Of a stretch of 64,000 nt of DNA, positions 9,369 to 17,857 are shown piece after piece (positions within the stretch are counted from its first letter, which is position 1; every line of letters begins with the position of its first letter). Under the pieces are notes generated by a model. It was not told where the DNA came from and ran no database searches. It saw only the letters and a list, made by a program, of their open reading frames with translations. The DNA is from Planctomycetota bacterium (lineage in GTDB: Bacteria; Planctomycetota; UBA1135; GCA-002686595), in NCBI GenBank assembly GCA_029259635.1, contig JAJDEU010000051.1:155697-219696 (forward strand), read 5' to 3'. A program made the translations under genes and the position numbers.

Positions 9369-10100
9369 ATGGCACTAGGTCAACAGAGTATGCAGGAAGT
9401 ATTGCGCGCGTTGCGAGGTATCCAGGACCTCGACTTCGAACTATTTCAAGTGAACCGTGAGTACGCACGGCTTCCCGCCGAGCGAGACGTCAAGCGTGAA
9501 GAGCTCGATCGACGGATTCATCGGCGCGATGAGATCGATGGAGAGCTCAAGACTCTTCAGGCGCAGATCAAAGAGATCGAGGACCACACGACCATGCAGC
9601 GTCAGAGGATGCGCAAGGTCGAAGGCGAGGCCGCCAAGTCGCGGGCCGATGCCGCGCTGCTCGCGGCCTTCCAGCACGAGCGTCAGAGCTTGCGCCGCGA
9701 GATCGGCGAGGCTGAAGAAGAGGGTCTGCAGTTCGTGGAGCGTGCCGACGAGCTCAAGGCGCGGGTGGAAGCCCTCGACGCGGAAATCGCCGAAGCCGAA
9801 ACGGTCTTCACGGAGTTTTCGGGCAACGTGGACACCGAATCTGCTGAGGCGGGCAAGCGACTCGAAGAGCTCAACGCCGAACGCGAGAAGCGTCTCGGTG
9901 GGAGCCTGCCCCCGGATGTTCTCGACGTCTATGAGCGCTTGCTGCAAGCCCGCGAAGGCGTCGCGCTCGCCGAGCTCGACCAGCGCGTCTGCCAGGGCTG
10001 CTACATGTCGGTTCCGGCCAACGTCTTCGTCAGGCTCTCGCGCGCGGTGGATTTGGTTCAGTGTCCGAGCTGCGACCGAATTCTCTATCTGCCCGATTGA
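9369..10100 (+). CDS. Coiled-coil protein with C-terminal C4 zinc ribbon (COG1579-like)
   Basis: A 243-residue protein made of a long antiparallel coiled coil (about 5-190, rich in Glu/Lys/Arg heptads) and a C-terminal zinc ribbon with two Cys pairs, CQGC near 208 and CPSC near 231. This architecture matches the COG1579 / zf-RING_7 family, whose members may bind nucleic acid; the precise role is unsettled. The gene starts at ATG 9369, with no good Shine-Dalgarno sequence, as is common in this window. It converges on the YhcC-type radical SAM gene. Confidence 0.8.
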   Translation: MALGQQSMQEVLRALRGIQDLDFELFQVNREYARLPAERDVKREELDRRIHRRDEIDGELKTLQAQIKEIEDHTTMQRQRMRKVEGEAAKSRADAALLAAFQHERQSLRREIGEAEEEGLQFVERADELKARVEALDAEIAEAETVFTEFSGNVDTESAEAGKRLEELNAEREKRLGGSLPPDVLDVYERLLQAREGVALAELDQRVCQGCYMSVPANVFVRLSRAVDLVQCPSCDRILYLPD

Positions 10101-10123
10101 GCGAGCTCACCGGCCTGGTCCTC

Positions 10124-11089
10124 TCAGCGGCCGGCCGAACCCGAGGAAAGAATGGCGGCGGAGCCCTGCCTGGTTCCGCGCAGGTTGAGCTCGGCGGCGA
10201 GCAGGTTCCTCACCGTATTGGTATGCATGCTCCACTCGGGCGCGAGCCGCTGTTCCACGGGAGCGTCCCCCGTAATTCGGTGCAAGACTTGGTCGGGCGC
10301 GAGCAGCTCGACAAAATCCGCCAGCCACTGGATGTAGGTCTCCGAATCGAGCACGTGCAACCGACCGGCGCGCCATTCTTTTTCGAGCTGCGTTCGGCGT
10401 AGCACCATCAGGTTGTGAGCCTTGACTCCACGTGCTCCGGAGCTGGCCAGCACCCGCGCGGTCTCACGCGCTCCTTCGCGACCGTCGCCGGGCAGTCCGA
10501 GGATCGCGTGGGCGATGCACTCCAGCCCCGCGTCGAGACAGCGAGTCGTCGTCTCCATGAACTCTTCCACCGTATGGAACCGCCGAATGTCCTCGAGCAC
10601 TTGGTTACTGGCGCTCTCCAAGCCGAGTTCCACCCAGACGTCGACTCGATTTCCAGGACCCGAGCCGGAGCGGAGCTCGACGAGCTCATCGATGGCCCAG
10701 TCCGGCAGGGTGTCGGGACGCGTCGCGATACTGACGCAGACAACGGGGTCTCCTAAAAAAGGCCGAACGGTGTCGAGCACTTCACGGAGCCGCGCGCGCT
10801 CCACGTAGGTATTCGAATAGGACTGGAAGTAGGCGATCACGCCCTGCGAGTCGTCGCGCCGCGCGATGCGTTCGATCCCCGCCTTGAGCTGGGCGGTGAG
10901 CGCGCTGCCCGTTGCGAGTGCTCCGGTGCCAGAGCCCTCCACGTCGCAGTAGACGCAGCCGCCGAAGCCCTTGGAGCCGTCGCGGTTGGGACAGCTCGAA
11001 CCGGCGTCGAGTGCCAGGCGATAGACCGGACCGCCAAAGCGCTCGATCAGCCAGGGCCGCAGCGTTTGGAAGGGAAGCTCGGGCGACAT
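10124..11089 (-). CDS. Radical SAM protein, TIGR01212/YhcC family
   Basis: A 321-residue radical SAM enzyme. The cluster-binding cysteines are C33, C45 and C48 (SSCPNRDG, then GGCVYC), i.e. a C-x11-C-x2-C spacing rather than the canonical C-x3-C-x2-C, as in the TIGR01212/YhcC group. Other family features are YFQSYSNTYV, VSIATRPDTLPD, WVELGLESAS and HAILGLPGD. The substrate is unknown; relatives are often considered tRNA- or metabolite-modifying enzymes by analogy with Elp3. It is transcribed away from selB, with about 100 bases between the two starts, so the two promoters are back to back. Confidence 0.88.
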   Translation of the reverse strand: MSPELPFQTLRPWLIERFGGPVYRLALDAGSSCPNRDGSKGFGGCVYCDVEGSGTGALATGSALTAQLKAGIERIARRDDSQGVIAYFQSYSNTYVERARLREVLDTVRPFLGDPVVCVSIATRPDTLPDWAIDELVELRSGSGPGNRVDVWVELGLESASNQVLEDIRRFHTVEEFMETTTRCLDAGLECIAHAILGLPGDGREGARETARVLASSGARGVKAHNLMVLRRTQLEKEWRAGRLHVLDSETYIQWLADFVELLAPDQVLHRITGDAPVEQRLAPEWSMHTNTVRNLLAAELNLRGTRQGSAAILSSGSAGR

Positions 11090-11174
11090 GCGCGACAGAA
11101 TAGCAGACGGATCGGGGAGGCGGCCGCGCGCGACGGGCTTCGCCTCGCTACATTAATGGTCAGCCGAAGGTTGA

Positions 11175-11182
11175 AGGGAGGG
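11175..11182 (+). promoter_or_regulatory. Ribosome binding site of selB
   Basis: AAGGGAGG lies ten bases before GTG 11193. An in-frame TGA stop at 11187-11189 shows that translation cannot start further upstream, so GTG is the start. Confidence 0.6.
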
Positions 11183-11192
11183 TGATTGAACC

Positions 11193-13148
11193 GTGGAAGA
11201 TCGAACATTGGATAGTCAAGCCGTGGAACCTCCTCCGATCGTGCCCATCGTGATCGGGACTGCCGGTCATATCGACCACGGCAAGTCGACCCTGGTAAAG
11301 GCTCTCACCGATATCAATCCCGACCGGCTCAAGGAGGAGCAGGAGCGGGGCATGACCATCGACCTCGGCTTCGCCCGCATGACTCTCGATGACGGTCGAG
11401 TGGTCGGAATCGTGGACGTGCCGGGACACGAGAAGTTCATCCGGAACATGGTGGCTGGAGCGACGGGGATCGACTTGGTGGTCCTGGTGGTTGCCGCAGA
11501 CGATGGAGTCATGCCGCAGACCCGCGAGCACCTGTCGATCATGCAGCTCCTCGGAGTGTCTCGGGGATTCGTCGCTCTGACCAAGATCGATCTGGTGGAC
11601 GCGGAGATGGTCGAGTTGGCGACGGAAGATGTGAGCGACTTTCTGAAGGGCACTTTCCTCGAGGATGCTCCGATCTTTCCGGTTTCTGCCGAGACCGGCG
11701 CCGGGATGGAGGCGCTCGAAGCGCACTTGCGTCGCATGGCCTCGGAGATCGAGCCACGTCCGGCGACGGGCGTCTTCCGGATGCCGATTCAGCGCGTCTT
11801 CACGGTTCGTGGCTTTGGAACGGTCGTTACCGGGATTCCGGTAGCGGGCGAGATCGGACCGGGCGACCTGTTGGAGATCGTTCCGGCGGGATTGCGCGGC
11901 AAGGTGCGCGGGATCCAGGCCTACGGTCAGAGCGCCGAGCGTGCGCGAGCCGGTCACTCCACGGCAATCAACCTGTCCGACGTCGGACACTCGGAGGTCC
12001 AGCGCGGAATGGTGGCCGCGGCTCCCAACTTCTACGCTCCGATTCGAATGGTGGGGGCGCGGCTAACCGCTCTGCCCTCGCTGGCTCGCCCGATCACCAA
12101 TCGAATGTCGATTCGAATGCACACCGGCACCGCCGATGTCTCCGGTGAGCTGGTCCTTCTCGATGCGGATGAGCTCAACCCGGGCGAGACCGCTCTCGTG
12201 CAGCTGCGAATGAAGGAGCCGACGGTCTGCGCTCCCGGCGACCGCTTTGTCCTGCGCCTACTGTCTCCCGCCATCACCCTTGGCGGCGGCGTGGTGCTCG
12301 AGGAGAGTCGCTATCGCTTAAAGCGGTTCAAGGACTTTGTGCTGAGCGAGCTGAGTCACCAAGAAGCGAGCCTCGGTTCGCCACTGACCTTGCTCGAGTC
12401 GATTCTCGCTCGAAGGGGCATGGAGGCTTGTACCGCGCTCGAACTCTCGACGGCCGTCAAGCGGCCGACACAAGAGATCGAGTCTTACCTCGGCGAGCTC
12501 ATTGCCGACGGCCGAGTGGCTGCTCCGGGTGATTCGGGCCGCTTCTTACACGTCGATCGGTTGGCCGAGGCACTGGTGAGCCTGCGCGCGGTCTTGGAAA
12601 AGTGGTTCGCGGAGAACCCCACGCGTCAGCTCATCGATCTGCGAGACCTGCGAACGCTCGTCTCCTTCGAGCCCGACTTTCTGTCCCTATTGATCGCGGA
12701 GCTCACCGCGCTCGGAGAAGTTGAGGCGCTGCCGGGTGGCCGTCTAAAGTCACTTCGTCACGGGTCCAAACTGAAACCCGAGCAGGAGGCTCTCGTTCAA
12801 AAGCTCATGGCATGTCTCGAAGAGAAGCCCTTTCAGCCGCCGGCTCGCTCGGACTTGCCGGAAGCTTTGAAAGTCTCGGGGAAGGTGGCGTATCCGATTT
12901 TGGATTATCTCGTGGATAGTGAACGCGTCGTTCACATCGGTGGAGATATGTACCTGGCGGCGAGTGCGATCGATCGTGCGCGCGAGGCCATCGTCAAGAG
13001 CTTCGAGCGGCACGGCCACCTCGAGATTCCGGACTTGCGCGACGAGCTTGGAACCACTCGGAAGTTCCTCATTCCGTTGCTCGAGTACTTCGACGCCCAG
13101 GGCGTGACCATTCGTCAGGGCGCGCACCGCGTTCTAAAGAAGCGCTAA
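11193..13148 (+). CDS. selB: Selenocysteine-specific elongation factor SelB
   Basis: SelB is the GTPase that carries selenocysteyl-tRNA to the ribosome and recognises the mRNA SECIS hairpin, so that UGA is read as selenocysteine. The 651-residue protein has an EF-Tu-like G domain with G1 GHIDHGKST (25-33), the G2 segment ERGMTIDLGF, G3 DVPGHEKF and G4 TKID, then two beta-barrel domains with RVFTVRGFGTVVTG. The C-terminal half (about 390-651) is a row of winged-helix modules of the SelB type, which bind the SECIS RNA. It starts at GTG 11193. No selA, selC or selD is in the window, so they must lie elsewhere. It marks the organism as a selenocysteine user. Confidence 0.92.
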   Translation: MEDRTLDSQAVEPPPIVPIVIGTAGHIDHGKSTLVKALTDINPDRLKEEQERGMTIDLGFARMTLDDGRVVGIVDVPGHEKFIRNMVAGATGIDLVVLVVAADDGVMPQTREHLSIMQLLGVSRGFVALTKIDLVDAEMVELATEDVSDFLKGTFLEDAPIFPVSAETGAGMEALEAHLRRMASEIEPRPATGVFRMPIQRVFTVRGFGTVVTGIPVAGEIGPGDLLEIVPAGLRGKVRGIQAYGQSAERARAGHSTAINLSDVGHSEVQRGMVAAAPNFYAPIRMVGARLTALPSLARPITNRMSIRMHTGTADVSGELVLLDADELNPGETALVQLRMKEPTVCAPGDRFVLRLLSPAITLGGGVVLEESRYRLKRFKDFVLSELSHQEASLGSPLTLLESILARRGMEACTALELSTAVKRPTQEIESYLGELIADGRVAAPGDSGRFLHVDRLAEALVSLRAVLEKWFAENPTRQLIDLRDLRTLVSFEPDFLSLLIAELTALGEVEALPGGRLKSLRHGSKLKPEQEALVQKLMACLEEKPFQPPARSDLPEALKVSGKVAYPILDYLVDSERVVHIGGDMYLAASAIDRAREAIVKSFERHGHLEIPDLRDELGTTRKFLIPLLEYFDAQGVTIRQGAHRVLKKR

Positions 13149-13164
13149 AACGAAGAGAGCCAGC

Positions 13165-13596
13165 TCAGTCGTCTCCGTCGGAGCGCCGTTTGCGTTGGCG
13201 CTTCAAATCTCCGCGCGCGCGTTTTTCTTGGACCCGTCTCTTCACGGAGCCGCGAGTTGGACGGGTCGCGACTCGACGCTTTTGTGACTGCAGAGCCTCG
13301 CGAAGGATCAACGCGAGGCGCTCGCGCGCATCTTCAAGGTTGCGTGCACGATCGCGAAAGCGCGACGCGTGAAGAACAAGTTCGCCGCCCGTCGTGAGGC
13401 GCGCCTTCAATCGCTCGAAGAGCAGGCTCTTGCGTCTCTCTCCCAGGACTCGGCTGGAGGCAATTGCGAATCTCAGGATCACTTTACTCGCGACCTTATT
13501 GACGTTCTGGCCGCCGGGGCCGCCGCTGCGTGCAGCGGTGACCACAAGCTCGCGAGCCGGAAGAACGAGATGGGAGTTCACGCGCAGGTCATCCAC
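13165..13596 (-). CDS. arfB: Peptidyl-tRNA hydrolase ArfB (class I release-factor-like rescue protein)
   Basis: A 143-residue protein of the YaeJ/ICT1 type. It rescues ribosomes stalled on broken mRNA by hydrolysing peptidyl-tRNA. The catalytic loop SGGPGGQNVNK (24-34) carries the GGQ motif. The basic C-terminal tail (KRRVQEKRARGDLKRQRKRR) is the part that enters the empty mRNA channel in this family. The codon-recognition domains of RF1/RF2 are absent, as expected. It is convergent with selB and only 16 bases apart from it. Confidence 0.92.
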   Translation of the reverse strand: MDDLRVNSHLVLPARELVVTAARSGGPGGQNVNKVASKVILRFAIASSRVLGERRKSLLFERLKARLTTGGELVLHASRFRDRARNLEDARERLALILREALQSQKRRVATRPTRGSVKRRVQEKRARGDLKRQRKRRSDGDD

Positions 13597-13826
13597 GAAG
13601 TGAAACCTAGCGGAGTTTTCTCGGAAGGTCTCGCACGCTCTTCAAGGATCCGCCGGCGGAGTTGAAGCTTGGAATCTTTTTCCCAGCGTGGCGACGTCGA
13701 GGCCGGAGCGGCACCCCGAGGGGCGGATTGGGCGGCGAAATGGGTACGGGCTCAGCCGAGTCTTTTAAGAATCACCTAGGAAACCGGGTGGAGGCACTCC
13801 TGTTTTTAGGCGGAGCGGTCCGATAG

Positions 13827-15440
13827 ATGGGGACGTGCCTACTGGCGCTGGCCGATCCCCACGGCCGGAATCGAATGGACCTACGGGTTCAAAACCTTCG
13901 ACAATACCCCAATCTGATGCTGGGCAGCGATCCGATCCAATTCAACGAAGGCGACGACGACCTCCAACCGAATGGCGAAAGCCAGACGGCAAGCTCTAGT
14001 GATGGAGCTGAGTCCAATCGCCCCGCAGCCAACGCCAACCTCTCTGAAACCGTCGATGCGACTACGGAGGAGTTCGAGTTCAGCGATGACGCTGACGACT
14101 TCCTGGGACTCGAGAGCGAGGTCGAGGAGCTCGAAGCCGCGTCTTCTAACGAGGACGAAAGCGAAGCGAACTTCAATGTGAGTGAGAGCGGAGAGCTCGA
14201 TATCTCTGACGGCTGGTTGCTCGAGGTAGCGAGCGAAGAGAATTCAGCTCCCGTTCAGGAAGCCAGTTCTGAGATCGAGTCGGCTGATTCCGATCAAATC
14301 GAAGGGCTCGTGGAGACGGCCATCGCCAGTGCCGAACTCGGCGAAGAGGTTTTCGATACCGATACGCTCGTAGAGGATGGCTCGGAGTCCGAGTTTGACG
14401 ACGACTTTGAGCACGACCAGGATGAGGAGACCGAGGACGACTTCGACGCGGAGTACGACGAAGAATTCGACGAGGACGAGAATGCCGAGCCGGCCTCATT
14501 CCTGTCGAAGAAAATGGTGCTGATCGGGTTCTGCGCGGGAATTCTTGGAACGGTTGGGCTCTTGATGACCAGCTCCGAGCCCGGCGATGATGTTTCCGGT
14601 GTCGAGCTTGCGAGTGGGACTCCCACGGCGCCCGTCACCCCTGTGGAAGCTTCGGGCGCGGAGACCTCGGTGGAGAACACGAATACAGCCGATTCGACGA
14701 CCGATGCGACGGAAGCCGAGAGCACCGAGCCGATTGAAGATGTGCTCGAAGGTCTCCTCGCCGCTCCGATGGAAGACGCGGCAGCAACGGAGTCCGAACC
14801 GATTACGTTTGGCGAAGGGTCCGACCTCGCGATGAGCGCTGATTCGATCGCTGCGGTTCCGAGCCTTCCCAGCCTGCCGAGCATGCCGGACATGGAGTCC
14901 GTTGAGTTCGCCACGCCGGACGCAGAGGCTCCTCGCTCTGTCCTCACGAAACTCGCAGAAGGAGCCGAGAACGGCGACATCAGCGGCTTCATGGAATTTA
15001 CCCCCGCGTCGGGCTCAGGATTCATCTGGACGGGCGAAGAAGTTCCGACCGCGTCGATTAGTACGAAAGGTCGCATTCTCACGCCGGCCGTTGGATTGGT
15101 CCGCGCGACCATGCACTCCGGCGAGCTGTTCGAGGGCAACCTCTACGCGGTTGGAAGCGACCGCGTGTGGATCGAGATGGGTCTCGGTCGCGTCGGCTTG
15201 GACGGCAAGAAGATCCAGAAGATCGTGCGTGTCGTTGAAGAGTCCAGGGATGGCGGGACGCCAGAGCCCACCCTCGGGCAGCGGGTTCGCATCCGCGCCG
15301 CTGGAGGAGTGCTCTACGGCAAGGTCAAGAGTCGTGAAGGAAGCCGCGTCACCATCGTCACGGACAAAGGTGCTCGGATCACGCTCTTGGACCCTCAGAT
15401 CGAACCGATCGGCCGACTTTCCGGCCTGGTCCTCAACTAG
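13827..15440 (+). CDS. Highly acidic single-span membrane protein with C-terminal beta-rich modules
   Basis: Function unknown. The first half (to about residue 225) is exceptionally acidic and low in complexity, with long runs of Glu, Asp and Ser. A single hydrophobic helix (KMVLIGFCAGILGTVGLL, about 229-250) follows, then another Ser/Thr/Glu-rich linker. The C-terminal 150 residues contain two short beta-barrel-like units (VRATMHSGELFEGNLYAVG, then VRIRAAGGVLYGKVKSREG) that resemble each other. The start is uncertain: ATG 13827, ATG 13875 (MDLRVQNL) and ATG 13917 are all in frame. The long negative N-terminus would lie in the cytoplasm if the folded C-terminus is exported. It precedes tRNA-Pro by 75 bases. 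Confidence 0.65.
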   Translation: MGTCLLALADPHGRNRMDLRVQNLRQYPNLMLGSDPIQFNEGDDDLQPNGESQTASSSDGAESNRPAANANLSETVDATTEEFEFSDDADDFLGLESEVEELEAASSNEDESEANFNVSESGELDISDGWLLEVASEENSAPVQEASSEIESADSDQIEGLVETAIASAELGEEVFDTDTLVEDGSESEFDDDFEHDQDEETEDDFDAEYDEEFDEDENAEPASFLSKKMVLIGFCAGILGTVGLLMTSSEPGDDVSGVELASGTPTAPVTPVEASGAETSVENTNTADSTTDATEAESTEPIEDVLEGLLAAPMEDAAATESEPITFGEGSDLAMSADSIAAVPSLPSLPSMPDMESVEFATPDAEAPRSVLTKLAEGAENGDISGFMEFTPASGSGFIWTGEEVPTASISTKGRILTPAVGLVRATMHSGELFEGNLYAVGSDRVWIEMGLGRVGLDGKKIQKIVRVVEESRDGGTPEPTLGQRVRIRAAGGVLYGKVKSREGSRVTIVTDKGARITLLDPQIEPIGRLSGLVLN

Positions 15441-15515
15441 TCAGCACATCCTCCGCCAACTCGAGAGAGACCCTTGTTGACGCTGGTGGGGAGGGGACCT
15501 ACTCTTCCTGCCGCT

Positions 15516-15592
15516 CGGGGTGTGGCTCAGCTTGGTAGAGCGCTGCGTTCGGGTCGCAGAGGTCGAAGGTTCAAATCCTTTCACCCCGACCA
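15516..15592 (+). tRNA. tRNA-Pro, anticodon CGG
   Basis: A 77-base cloverleaf with an encoded CCA end (15590-15592). The acceptor begins CGGGGTG and pairs with CACCCCG. The anticodon stem CTGCG (15543-15547) with CGCAG (15555-15559) closes the loop TTCGGGT, giving anticodon CGG at 15550-15552, which reads CCG proline codons. The T loop is TTCAAAT. The sequence follows the common bacterial tRNA-Pro pattern throughout. Confidence 0.95.
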
Positions 15593-16189
15593 CCCTCCGA
15601 TCATCGAGATCCCCAGCGGATTTCGATCTAGGTTCTAACCGCTCCTAGACCCGGGACTGGACTGAGGAAGAGCAGCCGCTCGACACCGTCCTCTTTTTTC
15701 GCCATCTCGACGAAACGGACCTTTTTGGGGTCTAGAAGCGGGTTTCCTTGCCCGAGATCTCGTTTCCAAGGTCGCAATTCCCGTCGCGTAGTGCATGATG
15801 GCATCAGCGACGAGGGGACAAGCGTCTCCTAAACTCGCACGAACAACAATCACTCGCTTCTTCAGCCTGATGCCGTATTGGCACGCTGATCCGCCGGCCT
15901 GACCTGGGTGCTTCTCGCGCCCTCAGGTGCTCACCTTTGCGAGGGAAACATGCCTCGATGTTCGGGGCACCCCCTCGATTCCGCGGGTTCGCATTTTTTT
16001 CGAGTGGCTTCGGTCGAAGCTCTCGGCGGGCGCACCGTTTCGCGTACAGGACCTGATCGCGTGTTCGTTGGGCCTCGATGAGTTCGAACCCGGTTCGAGC
16101 ATGGGCTCGGCTCGCGCAGCACACCATTCCCCTCTCGTTGGACAGCCGTTCATCGAGACCCTTCCCGACTCTTTCGGAGATAGAACCAC
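15593..16189. other. Long rho leader / intergenic region
   Basis: About 600 bases between tRNA-Pro and rho without a convincing gene. A folded block at 15906-15974 offers several stems: GGGTGC with GCACCC, AGGTG with CACCT, and TGCCTCG (15951-15957) with CGGGGCA (15963-15969). A run of seven T follows at 15994-16000, preceded only by a 3-bp hairpin, so it is not a good intrinsic terminator by itself. In many bacteria rho is autoregulated through a long leader; this region could serve that purpose. Confidence 0.4.
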
Positions 16190-17848
16190 GTGACGGAGAA
16201 CAAGAACTCCACATCCACACCTTCCGAACCCGTTCCGTTTGGCGCGATGGAACGCCCCAAGCGCAAGCGAACGAGAAAGCCTCGGCCGCCGGCGGATGCC
16301 GCCGAACCGAAGACTTCGAGTGGGGGACGCACGTCGAATTCCGAGCGAGCGAGCGAAAAGGCTGGAGCTTCTACGGGCGGAGAAAACCCTCGCCGGGAGA
16401 CTTCACGCGACGGAGGTGAGGAGGGGAGCCAGCGGCCGCCGCGTCGCCGACGTGGGCGCCGAAGGAAGCCCGGAGGAGCTCGGCGCGAGGAGGGCGATGC
16501 CGAGAACAAGACCGCGGATCGCTCGAACACGAACACCGGGAGCGCGGAGGCCGGAACTTCACCGGAGTCCAACCGAGGAGGAGCCGATCCGGGCGCAGCG
16601 GGAACACGCCGGCGAAGTCGTCGGGGAAGGCGATCGCCACGCGGCAACCAAAACGGAGAGGCGCGGCAGAGCGAACGAACCGGCGGCCAACAAAATAAAC
16701 GCCAGCAGGGCGGCGGCGGTCGAAAGGGCGAGCGCATCGAGACCGAGGGATTACTCCTGATCGAGCACGCGGGGCATGGGCACCTGCGGCACCGCGACCG
16801 CAACTGGGCTTCGAACAAGGCCGACGTACACGTCGCTCCGCAAATGACTCAGAAGTTTGGCCTGCGCGAAGGCTCGATGATTCGGGGCATTGCCGGGCCG
16901 GGCTACGGTCGGCACAAGCACGAGCTAGTCGATGTCACCGAGGTCGACGGTCGTCCTCCGAAGGAAGCTCGTCAGATCAAGCACTTCAAGTCGCTGACCA
17001 CGATCGACCCGGACTATCACTACGCGGTCGGCACGGAGACCGGCGACTTGTCGCTGCGCGTTCTCGATCTGATGTGCCCCGTCGGTCGCGGGCAGCGCGG
17101 CTTGATCGTGGCGCCGCCCCGGAGCGGCAAGACGATCTTGATGCAGAAGTTCGCCAAGGCCATCGAGGACCACTACCCCGACGTTCACCCGATGGTGCTG
17201 CTCGTCGATGAGCGGCCCGAAGAAGCGACCGAATGGACGCGCACGATGTCTCGCGGCGAGGTCTTCGTGAGCACGAATGACGAGCCGCTCAAGCACCACG
17301 TTCAGGTCTGCGAGACCGTCTGGAAGCGCTGCCAGCGCTTGGTCGAACTCGGCGAAGATGTCGTCCTCATTCTCGACTCGATTACCCGTATGGCGCGCGC
17401 CTACAACAACGTCTACGGAAACAGCGGCAAGACCATGTCGGGCGGACTCGATTCGCGCGCCATGGAACGCCCCAAGCAGTTCTTCGGCGCAGCGCGCAAC
17501 ACGGAGACGGCGGGTTCCCTCACGATTCTCGGGACGACACTGATCGAAACCGGAAGTCGGATGGATCAAGTCATCTTCGAGGAGTTCAAGGGCACTGGCA
17601 ATATGGAGCTCGTTCTCTCGCGTAAGCTGGCCGACCGTCGCGTCTTCCCCGCGATCGACATCGAACGCTCGGGCACCCGCAAAGAGGAGAAGCTCGTCCC
17701 GCGAGAGCGCCTGCGCTTGACCAACACGCTGAGGCGCGTCCTCGGCAAAATGCACTTCGCGGAGGCGATGGAGCTCTTGCTCTCACGCCTCGAGAACTGC
17801 GAGACGAACGATGAGTTCTTAGCTCGGTTCCAAATCGATCCCGACTGA
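16190..17848 (+). CDS. rho: Transcription termination factor Rho with basic N-terminal extension
   Basis: Rho is the hexameric RNA helicase that ends transcription on untranslated RNA. The 552-residue protein begins at GTG 16190, behind GGAGA at 16176-16180. The first 185 residues are a disordered Arg/Gly/Pro/Glu-rich extension unlike E. coli Rho and lacking the usual N-terminal helical domain. The cold-shock-type RNA-binding fold starts near LLLIEHAGHGHLR. The ATPase core holds the P-loop VAPPRSGKT (about 307-315), Walker B LILDSITRMARAYN, and the Q/R-loop segments GGLDSRAMERPKQFFGAARN. Such extensions occur in high-G+C and Planctomycetota-type Rho proteins and can add RNA binding. The next gene starts 9 bases downstream. 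Confidence 0.95.
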   Translation: MTENKNSTSTPSEPVPFGAMERPKRKRTRKPRPPADAAEPKTSSGGRTSNSERASEKAGASTGGENPRRETSRDGGEEGSQRPPRRRRGRRRKPGGARREEGDAENKTADRSNTNTGSAEAGTSPESNRGGADPGAAGTRRRSRRGRRSPRGNQNGEARQSERTGGQQNKRQQGGGGRKGERIETEGLLLIEHAGHGHLRHRDRNWASNKADVHVAPQMTQKFGLREGSMIRGIAGPGYGRHKHELVDVTEVDGRPPKEARQIKHFKSLTTIDPDYHYAVGTETGDLSLRVLDLMCPVGRGQRGLIVAPPRSGKTILMQKFAKAIEDHYPDVHPMVLLVDERPEEATEWTRTMSRGEVFVSTNDEPLKHHVQVCETVWKRCQRLVELGEDVVLILDSITRMARAYNNVYGNSGKTMSGGLDSRAMERPKQFFGAARNTETAGSLTILGTTLIETGSRMDQVIFEEFKGTGNMELVLSRKLADRRVFPAIDIERSGTRKEEKLVPRERLRLTNTLRRVLGKMHFAEAMELLLSRLENCETNDEFLARFQIDPD

Positions 17849-17857
17849 TTTCAACTC

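Noticed and set aside
15994..16000. T7 run considered as an intrinsic terminator
   Set aside because: The only hairpin directly before it has 3 base pairs; the stronger stem at 15951-15969 is 24 bases away.
15927..16193. 88-residue open frame in the rho leader
   Set aside because: No ribosome binding site or recognisable family, and it overlaps the rho start and the structured leader.
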